Shown one piece after another: positions 26,549 through 35,429 of a stretch of 64,000 nucleotides of DNA. The notes below the pieces were generated by a model. The model searched no databases, had not been told where the DNA came from, and saw only the letters and a program-made list of their open reading frames with translations. Each line of letters starts with the position of its first letter. The stretch's first letter is position 1. Both the position numbers and the translations under genes were made by a program. This DNA comes from Pseudoalteromonas galatheae. GTDB lineage: Bacteria > Pseudomonadota > Gammaproteobacteria > Enterobacterales > Alteromonadaceae. Location of the stretch: positions 1,423,001-1,487,000 of the forward strand of contig NZ_PNCO02000001.1 in NCBI RefSeq assembly GCF_005886105.2, read 5' to 3'.

Positions 26549-27604
26549 GTGCCAGATTATTATAGATATTTGATTTTTGCCTCTACAGTAATTGGAACCT
26601 CAATTTCATCAGTGCAAGCTAGTGCAACACCTGTGGTGAAAGTCGAAGAGGCGCGAAAGTGGCAGCGAGGAGTTCAAAAGCCGCTGTATTGTCATGCCGA
26701 TGTTCCTTTCCGTCAGCAAGTTTCAAGTCATGTATCTGCTGAGTTAACTTGGTTGTTACCGGCTGGTAGCCGAGTGAAAGAAGGGGAAGTATTAGCGAAA
26801 CAAAATGACTTCTATCTAAAGCGTCAGCTTGCTCAATTGGATGCGAATGCTAAAGCTGCGCGTGCAAACTATGTTTATTCCTTTAATGAGTACGACCGCC
26901 TGAGCAAATTAGATGAAGGAGGAGTTGTATCGAGCTCGGAATTGCAGCAACACAAAAGAGACTATCAAACAGCAGCAGAACAAAATGAAATTTATGCTGA
27001 GCAATATCGTTTAGTTGAACATCAATTAAATAACTTAACGCATCGAGCGCCCGCTGACGGTGTTGTGCTATCGCTATTTGGTGAGCCGGGAGAGTGGGTT
27101 GGCGAAGGAGAGAGTATCTTAGTTTTTTTGCCAGCTCAGCAGCAGGAAGTGACTTGTCGAGTTGCATTAGACTTATATCAGGAGTTCAATCAATTTGAAG
27201 GTGCGAAACTGTCATTGGCTGACGGCACTGAGTTGTTTTTAGACCGTGATGCCGGCCTTGTGAGTAGCCAAGATCAAACTATCAATTTACATTTGAAATT
27301 CAAACACAATCCTCCCGAAAAATTTCTTATTGGTCAACGATATGTCGTTGACGTGTCGATGGCTGCCAGTAATTTAACCAAGGTGCCATATGATGCCTTG
27401 ACTATAAATAAAAATGAATATTACGTTTGGCGTGTAGATCAAGAGAACAAAGTGAATAGAGTTGTTGTAAAAATTGTGGACACTGACAAAAACCACTCGG
27501 TGATCCAAGGAGAAATCCAAGCCGGCGACAAAGTAGTAGTCAAAGGAAAAATAGCACTGAAAGATGATGCACAAGTTACCATTAATAGTCAGGGTAAACT
27601 ATGA
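26549..27604 (+). CDS. Periplasmic adaptor of an RND pump (MFP family)
   Basis: A 351-residue adaptor with GTG start and AAGGGAG 10 bases upstream. Signal peptide (about 1-24), lipoyl/barrel elements (SRVKEGEVLAKQNDFYLKR), a short helical hairpin (about 90-150, LSKLDEGGVVSSSELQ), HRAPADGVVLSLFGEPGEWV as the second lipoyl half, and a C-terminal membrane-proximal domain. Its last four bases overlap the start of the permease gene (ATGA), so the two are translationally coupled. The permease is frameshifted, so this adaptor may have lost its partner. No outer-membrane factor nearby. Confidence 0.88.
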   Translation: MPDYYRYLIFASTVIGTSISSVQASATPVVKVEEARKWQRGVQKPLYCHADVPFRQQVSSHVSAELTWLLPAGSRVKEGEVLAKQNDFYLKRQLAQLDANAKAARANYVYSFNEYDRLSKLDEGGVVSSSELQQHKRDYQTAAEQNEIYAEQYRLVEHQLNNLTHRAPADGVVLSLFGEPGEWVGEGESILVFLPAQQQEVTCRVALDLYQEFNQFEGAKLSLADGTELFLDRDAGLVSSQDQTINLHLKFKHNPPEKFLIGQRYVVDVSMAASNLTKVPYDALTINKNEYYVWRVDQENKVNRVVVKIVDTDKNHSVIQGEIQAGDKVVVKGKIALKDDAQVTINSQGKL

Positions 27605-30600
27605 AATTAGTTGAAAAATATGGCTCTATTATCATCGCCTTTTCATTTTTACTGGTATTGCTGGGGGTTTTAGCTGGTGCAAAACTCCCCAATGCGTTAT
27701 TACCTAAAATCGATAGAGCCCAAATTGCCGTGGTGACATCTTGGCCGGGGAAAACTGCAGCTGAGATTGAGCAGAGCTTAGTTTCACCGCTTGAACGACA
27801 GCTTGCAGGTGTGAGCCAATTAAAAAATTTACAAACTAATATTTCAAATGGCCAAGCGTGGACCACCTTGAACTTTCATTATCAAGCCGATATGGAACAA
27901 ACTTATATGGAGGTTTTGGCGCGGATCAATCAGGTTCCGGATTGGCCTCCTCAAGTTGCAAAGCCCAGCGTAATTGACTATAGCAATGGTGCGGGCTCAA
28001 CTTTGGCTTCCTTGTTTTTGTATTCAGATACAGAGAAGTCACAAGAAGACTTTATGCATGCCTATCGCGCTTATGTCGAGCCTGCCATGACAGATATTCC
28101 GGGTATCACCAACATCAATATGGATAATAACCGACTGGCACAACGGGTAGACATTGAATTTGAACCACGGAAGTTAACTCAGTTTTCATTGAGCATAGAG
28201 CAAGTGACTCGTAAACTACAGGGCCTAATCGACCGCTCAGGAGACAGTCTATTATTGGGGTCGAAAGAGTATGATTTGCACTTTAAAGGCCAGATGGCAT
28301 TGACCGAGTTACGCAATTTACCAATTGCGGTTACTGGAGTTCGAGTTGTACGCTTAGGGGAAGTGGCAAGTGTGCATAGACGGTTTGTGTACGACTGGTC
28401 ATACTCAGCTTTTAAGGGTAATCAAGCGATATACTTTTACCTACAACCAGATAAAGATATTAATGTATTAGAAACTATTGAATTGATCAAAGCAACCTTA
28501 ACCGAGCTAAATGAAGGGCCACTGTCATCACTCGACCTCAAGGTTGTGATGAGTCGTGACAACTCGCAGCCAATAAAACAGGCACTGCTACTGGTTTATG
28601 GTAATTTACTATTGGGTGTTCTGCTCGCTTGTGGTTTTTTGTATTATTTTATACGCAATTTACGCATCGTTTTTTTGATCTTTGTGAGTATCCCTGTGTG
28701 TTTGTCTTTAGTGCTATTAGGGATGCAATTGGGCGGACGAAGCCTGAATTTAATCTCCCTAGCCGGCATGGCGTTGTCCGTCGGACTATTACTTGATGCT
28801 TCAATAATCATTGTTGAAAATATTCAACGCTTAAGAAGCACAGGACTATCGCTTTTAGAAAGTTGTCGCCAAGGTGTATTGCAGGTACAAGCAGCTTTAA
28901 TTTCTTCTACGTTGTCCAGTATTGTAATTTTTGTCCCTATCGTATTAATGCACTCGCGGAAGTCAGCCAGCTATTTGGCGACCTTGCATTTACTATCTCC
29001 AGTGCCTTAGTGGCCTCAATTTTAGTTGCATTGTTCCTATTACCAGCATTAACACGACAGCTATTACCAGGCCAGAAAGTCGTTAAAAGTAAGGCGTTAT
29101 CTGATAAATGGACTCTGTTTGTCACAGCACCATCTCGTTCAAAGCTTCAAGGGACGGTTTGGTTGGTCTTAGCAATCCCCGGAGCCTTGCTGCTCAGTTG
29201 GTTGATCAAGCCAGAGTTAGATTTGTTGCCCAATCCAAAGGAAAACATAATGATGGTCTACACCGCATTTGATGAACCTCTTTCTGTTGGTGCCGCAAAA
29301 ACACAGGTAGGTAATGTGATTGAACAGCGTATTGCGGCTCAAAAACAGCTTGGTAGCCATCCGGCCTTTGATATTCACGGCTCTTTTTGTAACTCAACGT
29401 ATTGTTTAGTGTATTTTTATCCTGAGGGCAGTTGGGATTTTCCTGTATTCAAACAGTGGGTCGACACCCAGATAGTACAAGATTTACCAGATGCAAGAAC
29501 CTACGTTTATCAAGGAACTCTACTTCGATTAGCGTTACCTGATGCGCGCACAAGTCAGCTCGATTTAAAAGGACTGAGCTTGCCTAAATTACAACAAGCT
29601 GGACAAGATTTACTCGCCCATTTAATAGAATCCTTCCCGGGAGCGCGGATCACTGAAGTTATTCCGATGAGAGATACTGTGGCCAGAGTAGAATTTACGC
29701 CTAAAGCCGACACGCTTGCGTTTATGGGCATGTCTCAGGCTGAGTTAAATCAGATTTTAGTGACGTTAACCGACGGTGCTTACCTCGGCCAGTTTTATGC
29801 TGACAGTGATACTCTGCCTTTCTACTTAAAAGGTGAAACCCCTGAGCATCTTGAACAATTATTGCAAACAGAAGTGATGATCCCAAATCACGGACTGCAC
29901 CCACTGCGCTCTTTAGTCGATACTCAACTAAGTTTGGCACCAAGTGCTATATATCGCACTGATCGCGAAGTAAGTATGTCGATTAATTTAGTGCCAGCTA
30001 ATGGTCAGCCAGTTGGTCCATTTATTACGCAGGTAAAGGCTGAAGTCGCGGCGTATTTAGCGCAACAACCAGAGCAAAACTTGTTTATAAATTATCGGGG
30101 TAGTGCAGATCAATTGAGTGGATTCTTAACGGAATTTTTCCAGATGTTCTTGGTTTCCTTGTTGATTTTATTTCTATTGATACGAATGGCACTCAATTCT
30201 TGGATTTTAGCTTTAGCTGTCATGTTGTCAATGCCGTTGGCAATACTGGGTGGCATGTTTTTCTTAAAAACAGTTAATTATTTTGCACCGCAAAATTTAG
30301 ATATTGTCACCATGATTGGCTTTATTATTTTAATGGGACTGGTGATAAATAATGCCATTTTGCTTGCGAGTCAATATCGCTCGGCGATAGTTTCCGGGCT
30401 AAATCAACAGCAGGCCATTATTCAGTCTACTAATTATCGTATGCGTGCTATTTATATGAGTACCGGAACCAGTGTTTTTGGTATGTTGCCGTTGATGCTC
30501 AGTCCCGGAGATGGTTCAGAGATATATCGTGGTTTAGCCGCTGTGATTGTTGGCGGTATGTCGTTCAGTGCGTTGTTCAGTTTGGGCTTTATGTCAGCTT

Positions 30601-30686
30601 TACTATCACTGCCAATGTTTGATAAGCAATCACAAGTGAAGGATGAGCCTGAGACTAACAGTGTGCCCCTGTTAGAGAGTGAATAG
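27601..30686 (+). pseudogene. RND permease, split by a single-base frameshift near 28955
   Basis: Two overlapping frames together give a full RND permease of about 1030 residues. The first (27601-29010) runs from MKLVEKYGSIIIAFSFLLVLL through the first porter domain and TM4 (SVGLLLDASIIIVENI). It then reads out of frame after FVPIVLMHS. The correct continuation, AEVSQLFGDLAFTISSALVAS, is in the frame offset by two, which is open to 30686. One missing base around 28953-28960 explains it. All other blocks are intact, including the C-terminal half (MIGFIILMGLVINNAILLA). Either a recent inactivating mutation or a sequencing error. Confidence 0.85.
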
Positions 30687-30865
30687 GAATAAGGTTTCTG
30701 CTATGACGTTATTCTTAGTGGAAGCCATGATTGCTAGCAGCATCAGGTCACTGGCACGGCTTGACATAACTGGGGCGTGAATTTTGTCACACGTACTTTT
30801 CAGAGCTTAGTGGAACGATTGGCGTTGGCAACGGGCTCACTCAATTAAAGGAATATATTGGCTTT

Positions 30866-31929
30866 ATGATCGCAAGATTTTTACTGTGTTTTAGTTTGTG
30901 TGTGATCGGTGATAATAGGTTACAAGCGAAAGCCGTTGAAGTTGACGTTGCGCACCAGTTACAACCTGCGCAGGCTAAACAAATTGTCGAAGAGTTTGCT
31001 CACACTATCGAACAAAATTACGTGTTTACCGACACCGCAAAAACCATTGCAGCGCAATTACGTGCGTTGACTTTTAATGATATGCAATTTCGACATGGTT
31101 TATCAGAGCAGATCACTGATTTAGTGAGCGAGTATGATAAACACCTGGCGCTGGTTACTCGAGTTGACAACAATGGCAAGCATAGTAGCGATGCTAGAGA
31201 GCCCTGGTTCACTGAGCTAAAGCGCAAGAACTCAGGTATACGCCAAGTAGAAGTGCTAGCAGGAAATATTGGTTATTTAGAAATGTGGGGCTTTGATTCT
31301 GTATCTTCTCAAGCTAAAGACGCAATTGCGGCGTCGATGAGATTACTACAAAGAACCGATGCCCTTATTCTTGATTTTAGTCAAAACGGTGGAGGAGATG
31401 GCTACATGATCTCCCACTTTGCAAGCTACTTTTTAGCGAAACCGACTTTATTACACTCCTACCAATTTCGAAATGGAAGTCATTACCCCTTTACAGTGAA
31501 CAGCCTTTGGGGGCAAGTGAACTGCACGAGATACCTTTGTACATCTTAATTGGCCCTGAAACGTTCTCAGCCGGAGAAGCGTTTGCGTATGCGATGAAGC
31601 ATCTTGGGCGAGCAACAGTGATTGGTGAGTCGTCAAAAGGGGGAGCAAACCCTATCAGACAAATAAAATTATCTCATGATTTTATTGCATTTGTGGCAAT
31701 CGCTAGCACTGTTAGCCCGATAACCCAAAAAAACTGGGAGGGCAAGGGAGTAACACCAGACATAAATACTCAGGGTGAATTTGCAAAATCGCAGGCCTAT
31801 CTAATGGCATTACAGCAGTTAGCAGGGCAGAGCTCTAACCCTTTTCTAATCAAAGAAAGAGCTGAGGCAATTAGCGAGTTGACTAGCCAACTTGCCGTTT
31901 TAGGTGCTAAAGCTGATAGCAAAAATTAG
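30866..31929 (+). pseudogene. S41 family peptidase, split by a frameshift in a G-run near 31509
   Basis: The first frame (30866-31549) has a signal-like N-terminus, the S41 helical domain (KQIVEEFAHTIEQNYVF) and the ALILDFSQNGGGDGYM core. The second (from 31507 on) has the catalytic serine in GPETFSAGEAFAYAMKHLG, GESSKGGANP and EGKGVTPDI. Together they make a complete IRBP-like S41 serine peptidase of about 350 residues. Adding one G to the run GGGGG at 31509-31513 restores the frame. Being in a homopolymer, a sequencing error is quite possible. It lies 180 bases after the RND gene; that gap holds nothing I recognise. Confidence 0.82.
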
Positions 31930-31974
31930 CTTGGCTGCGTAATTCTCTCTCATAGATCTCATATTTTCGTTTTT

Positions 31975-32199
31975 GATGTTGAGATTATCTCAACTGACCT
32001 CGTTGAGTGATCGTGTAAAACTGAATAAAACAACGTTAAAGGGAAATAAGATGAAAGTCTCCGTACTTAGTTTATTGTTATTGAGTCCAGTTGCTTTGGC
32101 AAACCCACTTTTAGGTACTTGGGAATTTGTTGAGGGGAAATATGCCACCACAGATGGCATTGTATCAGCGCAAGCGCCTAGCTTGACATCGATAAAGTT
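31975..32199 (+). repeat. Direct repeat partner of 25823-26022
   Basis: Leader and first ~50 codons of the gene at 32051, matching the decayed copy 6.1 kb upstream in the same orientation. Begins with a small palindrome GTTGAGATTATCTCAAC, kept in both copies (GTTGAGGTTACCTCAAC upstream). Confidence 0.8.
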
Positions 32200-32440
32200 A
32201 GTTACTCCAACTCACCACAGCTACATTACGCAAAGTGAAGGAAAATTTAAATACGCTGGTGGAGGGAGTTACAAAATAGAGGGAGATAGATTTATCGAAA
32301 CCTATGAATATGGAAATATTACTAGTTTACTCGGTCGAACGATGTCATTCAGCTACAAGATTGATGGTAATTTATGGCATCATGAACTGTATGAAGATGG
32401 TAAGTTCGTCGAGAAGGAAATATGGAAAAAAATCCAGTGA
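32051..32440 (+). CDS. Small secreted lipocalin-like protein
   Basis: A 129-residue exported protein from the ATG at 32051 (GGGAAATAAG before it). The signal peptide MKVSVLSLLLLSPVALA is followed by NPLLGTWEFVEGKYATTDG and a series of short beta-strands (HSYITQSEGKFKYAGGGSY, SFSYKIDGNLWHHELY), the pattern of small lipocalin-like or DUF4488-type barrels that begin with LxGxW. Function not known. It overlaps the quinone oxidoreductase gene by 19 bases. A truncated, decayed second copy lies at 25823, so the gene was duplicated in the past. Confidence 0.7.
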   Translation: MKVSVLSLLLLSPVALANPLLGTWEFVEGKYATTDGIVSAQAPSLTSIKLVTPTHHSYITQSEGKFKYAGGGSYKIEGDRFIETYEYGNITSLLGRTMSFSYKIDGNLWHHELYEDGKFVEKEIWKKIQ

Positions 32441-33414
32441 TCCCAAAGAAGATGCGTTATATCAGCCACGCATCTTCTCAACTTCAACTCCAGTACACCG
32501 AAACGCCAACGTTGAGTGCAAAGCAAGTGCTAATCAAAGTGCATGCGTTTGGGGTTAATAGAGCAGATATTTTGCAAAAACAAGGGAAGTATCCTGCGCC
32601 TGAAGGCGATAGTGAGATATTGGGTCTGGAAGTGTCTGGAACGATAGTTCAGGTGGCGTCTTCTGAGCTTGAACATTTACTTGGTGACCAAGTGTTCTGT
32701 TTAACCGCCGGCGGCGGCTATGCTGAGTACGTGGTTGCACAAAGTGAATTACTCATGCCGTTAACCGAAGGTCTGTCATTGAGCTATGCGGCAGGTGTAG
32801 CAGAAGTATATCTTACGGCCTATGATGCGATTGTGCGAACTGGGCAGCTAAATTCTAATGGGGTTTTACTTTGTCACGGCGGTGCTTCAGGTGTTGGCAG
32901 TGCTGCCATAAGGATTGCAAAAAGGCTAGGTGCAACGGTCATTACTACCCAAAGTAGCAAGGAAAAGGCCGAGTATGCAAAATCTCTGGGGGCAGATCAT
33001 ACTATTAATTACTTAGACTGTGATTTTGCTGAAGAAATGAAAAAGCTTGGTTTGAAAGCAAATGTCATTCTTGATCCAGTCGGTGGTGAATACCTCAGAG
33101 CGAATCTAAGAGTTGCAGCCATGGATTGCCATTGTGTCATGCTCGCTATGCTAGGCGGAAGATATACAGAACTAGACTTTGCCAAGTTACTCGCGAAAAG
33201 GTTCAACTTGCATGGAAGCACGTTAAGAAATCGCTCTTTAGATTATAAAAGGGAATTAGTGAAAGATTTTCTGAGTGAGTTTGGCTCGGAACTGTCGGAT
33301 CAGACGATGAAGATACCAGTGTATAAGGAGTTACTTTGGGATGAAATTGAGCAAGCCCACGATATTCTCGAACACAACCAGAATCTCGGGAAGGTGATAG
33401 TTAGAGTTAGTTAA
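32422..33414 (+). CDS. Zinc-free MDR-type NAD(P)H quinone oxidoreductase (PIG3 type)
   Basis: A 330-residue medium-chain dehydrogenase/reductase. GroES-like domain first (VLIKVHAFGVNRADILQKQG, LGLEVSGTIV), then the nucleotide-binding domain with VLLCHGGASGVGSAAIRIAKRLG and the fingerprint ADHTINY, NVILDPVGGEYL. It lacks catalytic zinc ligands, as in the PIG3/QOR class that reduces quinones with NAD(P)H in the cytoplasm. The start overlaps the upstream gene by 19 bases in another frame; translation may be coupled. Family call is firm, natural substrate not. Confidence 0.9.
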   Translation: MEKNPVIPKKMRYISHASSQLQLQYTETPTLSAKQVLIKVHAFGVNRADILQKQGKYPAPEGDSEILGLEVSGTIVQVASSELEHLLGDQVFCLTAGGGYAEYVVAQSELLMPLTEGLSLSYAAGVAEVYLTAYDAIVRTGQLNSNGVLLCHGGASGVGSAAIRIAKRLGATVITTQSSKEKAEYAKSLGADHTINYLDCDFAEEMKKLGLKANVILDPVGGEYLRANLRVAAMDCHCVMLAMLGGRYTELDFAKLLAKRFNLHGSTLRNRSLDYKRELVKDFLSEFGSELSDQTMKIPVYKELLWDEIEQAHDILEHNQNLGKVIVRVS

Positions 33415-33473
33415 CTGTTTATTTATACAGTTGTTATTCTACCCACTCTTAGTGACAAGAGGAGTGAATAGTT

Positions 33474-33902
33474 TTGACGTTTAAAATTGAAGAGAAAGTA
33501 CCTTGCCCAGAGGAATATTGTGATTTGCGAATAGCCGCGGGATTATCTGCAAAATCTTTAGAAGCAGCGACACGTGGGTTGCCTAACTCATTATATGGAG
33601 TTGCTATTAGGCATGATGAACAGCTTGTGGCAATGGGTCGGGTGGTTGGAGACGGAGGCTGTAATTTTGAGGTCGTCGATGTTGCCGTCAATCCGCTTTA
33701 TCAAGGGCAGGGATTAGGGCGTACAGTAATGGAATATATTGATGGTTACTTAGCAACAAGTGCTTTGCCGGGCTCCTATGTTTCAATGATTGCAGATGAG
33801 CCAGCTTTTTATGAAAAGCTGGGCTACCGCTTAGTATCCCCGGCGAGTCAAGGAATGACAAAGCGGTTCACTGTGAAGCCTATCAAAAGTTCTGAGGCTT
33901 GA
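33474..33902 (+). CDS. GNAT family N-acetyltransferase
   Basis: A 142-residue acetyltransferase starting at TTG, chosen because AAGAGGAG lies 9 bases upstream and no ATG is available. The acetyl-CoA pyrophosphate-binding motif is QGQGLGRTVMEYI (Q-x-x-G-x-G), preceded by the strand VVDVAVNPLYQ. The C-terminus has FYEKLGYRLV, a common GNAT ending. It resembles small amine acetyltransferases of unknown substrate. Followed by the tRNA-Val-derived repeat array. Confidence 0.88.
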   Translation: MTFKIEEKVPCPEEYCDLRIAAGLSAKSLEAATRGLPNSLYGVAIRHDEQLVAMGRVVGDGGCNFEVVDVAVNPLYQGQGLGRTVMEYIDGYLATSALPGSYVSMIADEPAFYEKLGYRLVSPASQGMTKRFTVKPIKSSEA

Positions 33903-33964
33903 ATTATTCACTTTTTGGTTAGCGGGATAAAAAAATAGCGAACATATTCAAAATTATTGCTCCT

Positions 33965-34206
33965 TGTTTCGGGTTGTTGAAAGTCGTTAGTGCTTTTTCT
34001 GTTTTGAATTTAGCTGGTTTGTAAAGATCTCAGAATGGTATAACCGAGTTGTTCTGGATTATCGACCTTTGGCACGGTCTATGGAAAGCAGGGAGTACTT
34101 TTTCTGTTTTGAATTTAGCAGGTTTGTAAACATCTAAGAATGATACAACCGAATGGATCCAAATTCTCGACCCTTGGCGCGGGTTATAGAGATTAGGTAG
34201 TGCTTT
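33965..34206 (-). repeat. Tandem array of decayed tRNA-Val 3' halves, 105 bp period
   Basis: Downstream of tRNA-Val(GAC) on its strand, two full units start (plus-strand coordinates) at 33989 and 34094, with the intact tRNA in register at 34199; a partial unit lies before 33989. Each has AGTRCTTTTTCTGTTTTGAA and, at offset 47, a remnant of the tRNA end: TGGTATAACCGAG at 34036 and TGATACAACCGAA at 34141, against TGGTACAACCGAG in the tRNA. On the minus strand remnants of the anticodon-stem start (GCACTACCT) and T-arm can also be followed. This resembles tRNA-end repeats known after E. coli tyrT. Confidence 0.75.
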
Positions 34207-34232
34207 TTCTTTATTTGAATGATATTTATTAG

Positions 34233-34309
34233 TGGTACAACCGAGTGGATTCGAACCACCGACCCCTACCATGTCAAGGTAGTGCTCTAACCAACTGAGC
34301 TACGGTCGT
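34233..34309 (-). tRNA. tRNA-Val (GAC)
   Basis: 77 nt with encoded CCA. Acceptor stem ACGACCG/CGGTTGT, D-arm GCTCAGTTGGTTAGAGC, anticodon stem CTACC/GGTAG around TTGACAT (anticodon GAC), T-loop GTTCGAATC. Similar to E. coli valV/valW. Expressed from its own promoter at 34364-34392. Confidence 0.95.
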
Positions 34310-34363
34310 ACAATAACATTTTCTTATTTGTCGTTTTCAGGTCTGTGCCTGTCAACGCGATGT

Positions 34364-34392
34364 AATATATAGTGACTCAGCTAACGGATCAA
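34364..34392 (-). promoter_or_regulatory. sigma-70 promoter for tRNA-Val
   Basis: On the minus strand TTGATC (34392-34387), 17-base spacer, TATATT (34369-34364), followed by the GC-rich discriminator ACATCGCG typical of stable-RNA promoters. It gives a leader of about 45-50 bases before the tRNA. Confidence 0.65.
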
Positions 34393-34433
34393 GCGGCTTT
34401 CCGTAATTTTTTGATTGTTTGCCTTTTTTTTGT

Positions 34434-35429
34434 TCATGCTGGGGGGATTTCACACAGCTGATAAAATTCTTGCCACCATTTTACGTGTGCTTTTGCAGAA
34501 TCTTTAAGGTTATCTAAGTTCTGTTGAAGCGTGAGCGGATCGACAACATTATTATTTTGATACAATAGGTGAATAGGCTGCCAAGCAGCGATCAGCTCTT
34601 CCATAGAAAGAGAGAGCATCGCCTGATAAGGCTGAAGAATAGATAAATAATACTTGCTGAAGATATTGTTTATGATCTCTGCCTGTTTTTTATTTCCGCC
34701 GCTTTTACAAATGTCATTTCTCAGTTTAAGTTGTTTTAATTGGCGTGTAGCTGCATTATTCAGTTGAGTTTGTTTACGGACGCTTGTAACCAAAGATGAG
34801 ACAAATCGCTGAGAAAGGACTTTTAAAGCGGGGGTAAGCGTGTCTGGACTGAGGTTCTCGGGCGCGTCCATGTTTATCACCAACTCAGCGAGCTCATTAG
34901 CGGCTTCTAACATGTGACTGTGCGCTGCTGGTAGTTCTAAGGGCACCTCATCAGCAATCAACAAGCTCAAACTTGCCAACTCTCTTTCAAATGTCATCAT
35001 ATGAAGAAAGTGATGTGGAAGCTGCTCTTTCTTTTCCTGTAATGCTTGAGCTAGTGTTTGTTTTAGCTCGTCGCTCGTGTTTGGATGTCGAATGCAGTGA
35101 GGCGCTTGCTGAATAAATAAGATGGTATATTTCAAGCGCTCACTTGGATAACTTACTTTACCCAGTTGATTATTTTGCGCAGCGATGAGATTTGTGACTT
35201 TGCAGTGCCCAGCGGTCGCGATGTCCAACATAGAGATAGTAAGCTCACTTGTAGGTAATGGCACTTTTTGGATTTCAGGATTGTAAAGTGGGGCCGGATG
35301 TACCAACTCTATGCTAGCTGCATTCGCAAGTCGTTGTTGATATTCAACAGCAATATCGCTTGGCTGCTTGCTGCATCCGGCCATAGTAAAAAGTAATATC
35401 GTACTAGCTATTTGCTTGACTAATTTCAA
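34434..35429 (-). CDS. DUF3080 family lipoprotein
   Basis: A 331-residue predicted lipoprotein. Signal peptide with lipobox TMAGC at about residues 15-19 (Cys19 as the mature N-terminus). The mature part is mostly helical, with SMLDIATAGHCKV, LKYTILFIQQAPHCI and a C-terminal VKWWQEFYQLC, as in the DUF3080 family usually found beside a MATE pump gene in Shewanella and relatives. Function unknown. Its start lies within the end of the MATE gene (26-base overlap), so the two are co-translated. Confidence 0.85.
   Translation of the reverse strand: MKLVKQIASTILLFTMAGCSKQPSDIAVEYQQRLANAASIELVHPAPLYNPEIQKVPLPTSELTISMLDIATAGHCKVTNLIAAQNNQLGKVSYPSERLKYTILFIQQAPHCIRHPNTSDELKQTLAQALQEKKEQLPHHFLHMMTFERELASLSLLIADEVPLELPAAHSHMLEAANELAELVINMDAPENLSPDTLTPALKVLSQRFVSSLVTSVRKQTQLNNAATRQLKQLKLRNDICKSGGNKKQAEIINNIFSKYYLSILQPYQAMLSLSMEELIAAWQPIHLLYQNNNVVDPLTLQQNLDNLKDSAKAHVKWWQEFYQLCEIPPA

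Noticed and set aside
25823..32199. Composite transposon
   Set aside because: The flanking repeats are copies of a gene leader and coding start, not insertion sequences, and no transposase lies in or beside the segment.
34030..34272. 80-codon minus-strand frame beginning MVGVGGSNPLGCTTNKYH
   Set aside because: It starts inside tRNA-Val and runs through the tRNA-derived array; the GGSNPLGCT reading is the usual false translation of a tRNA T-arm.
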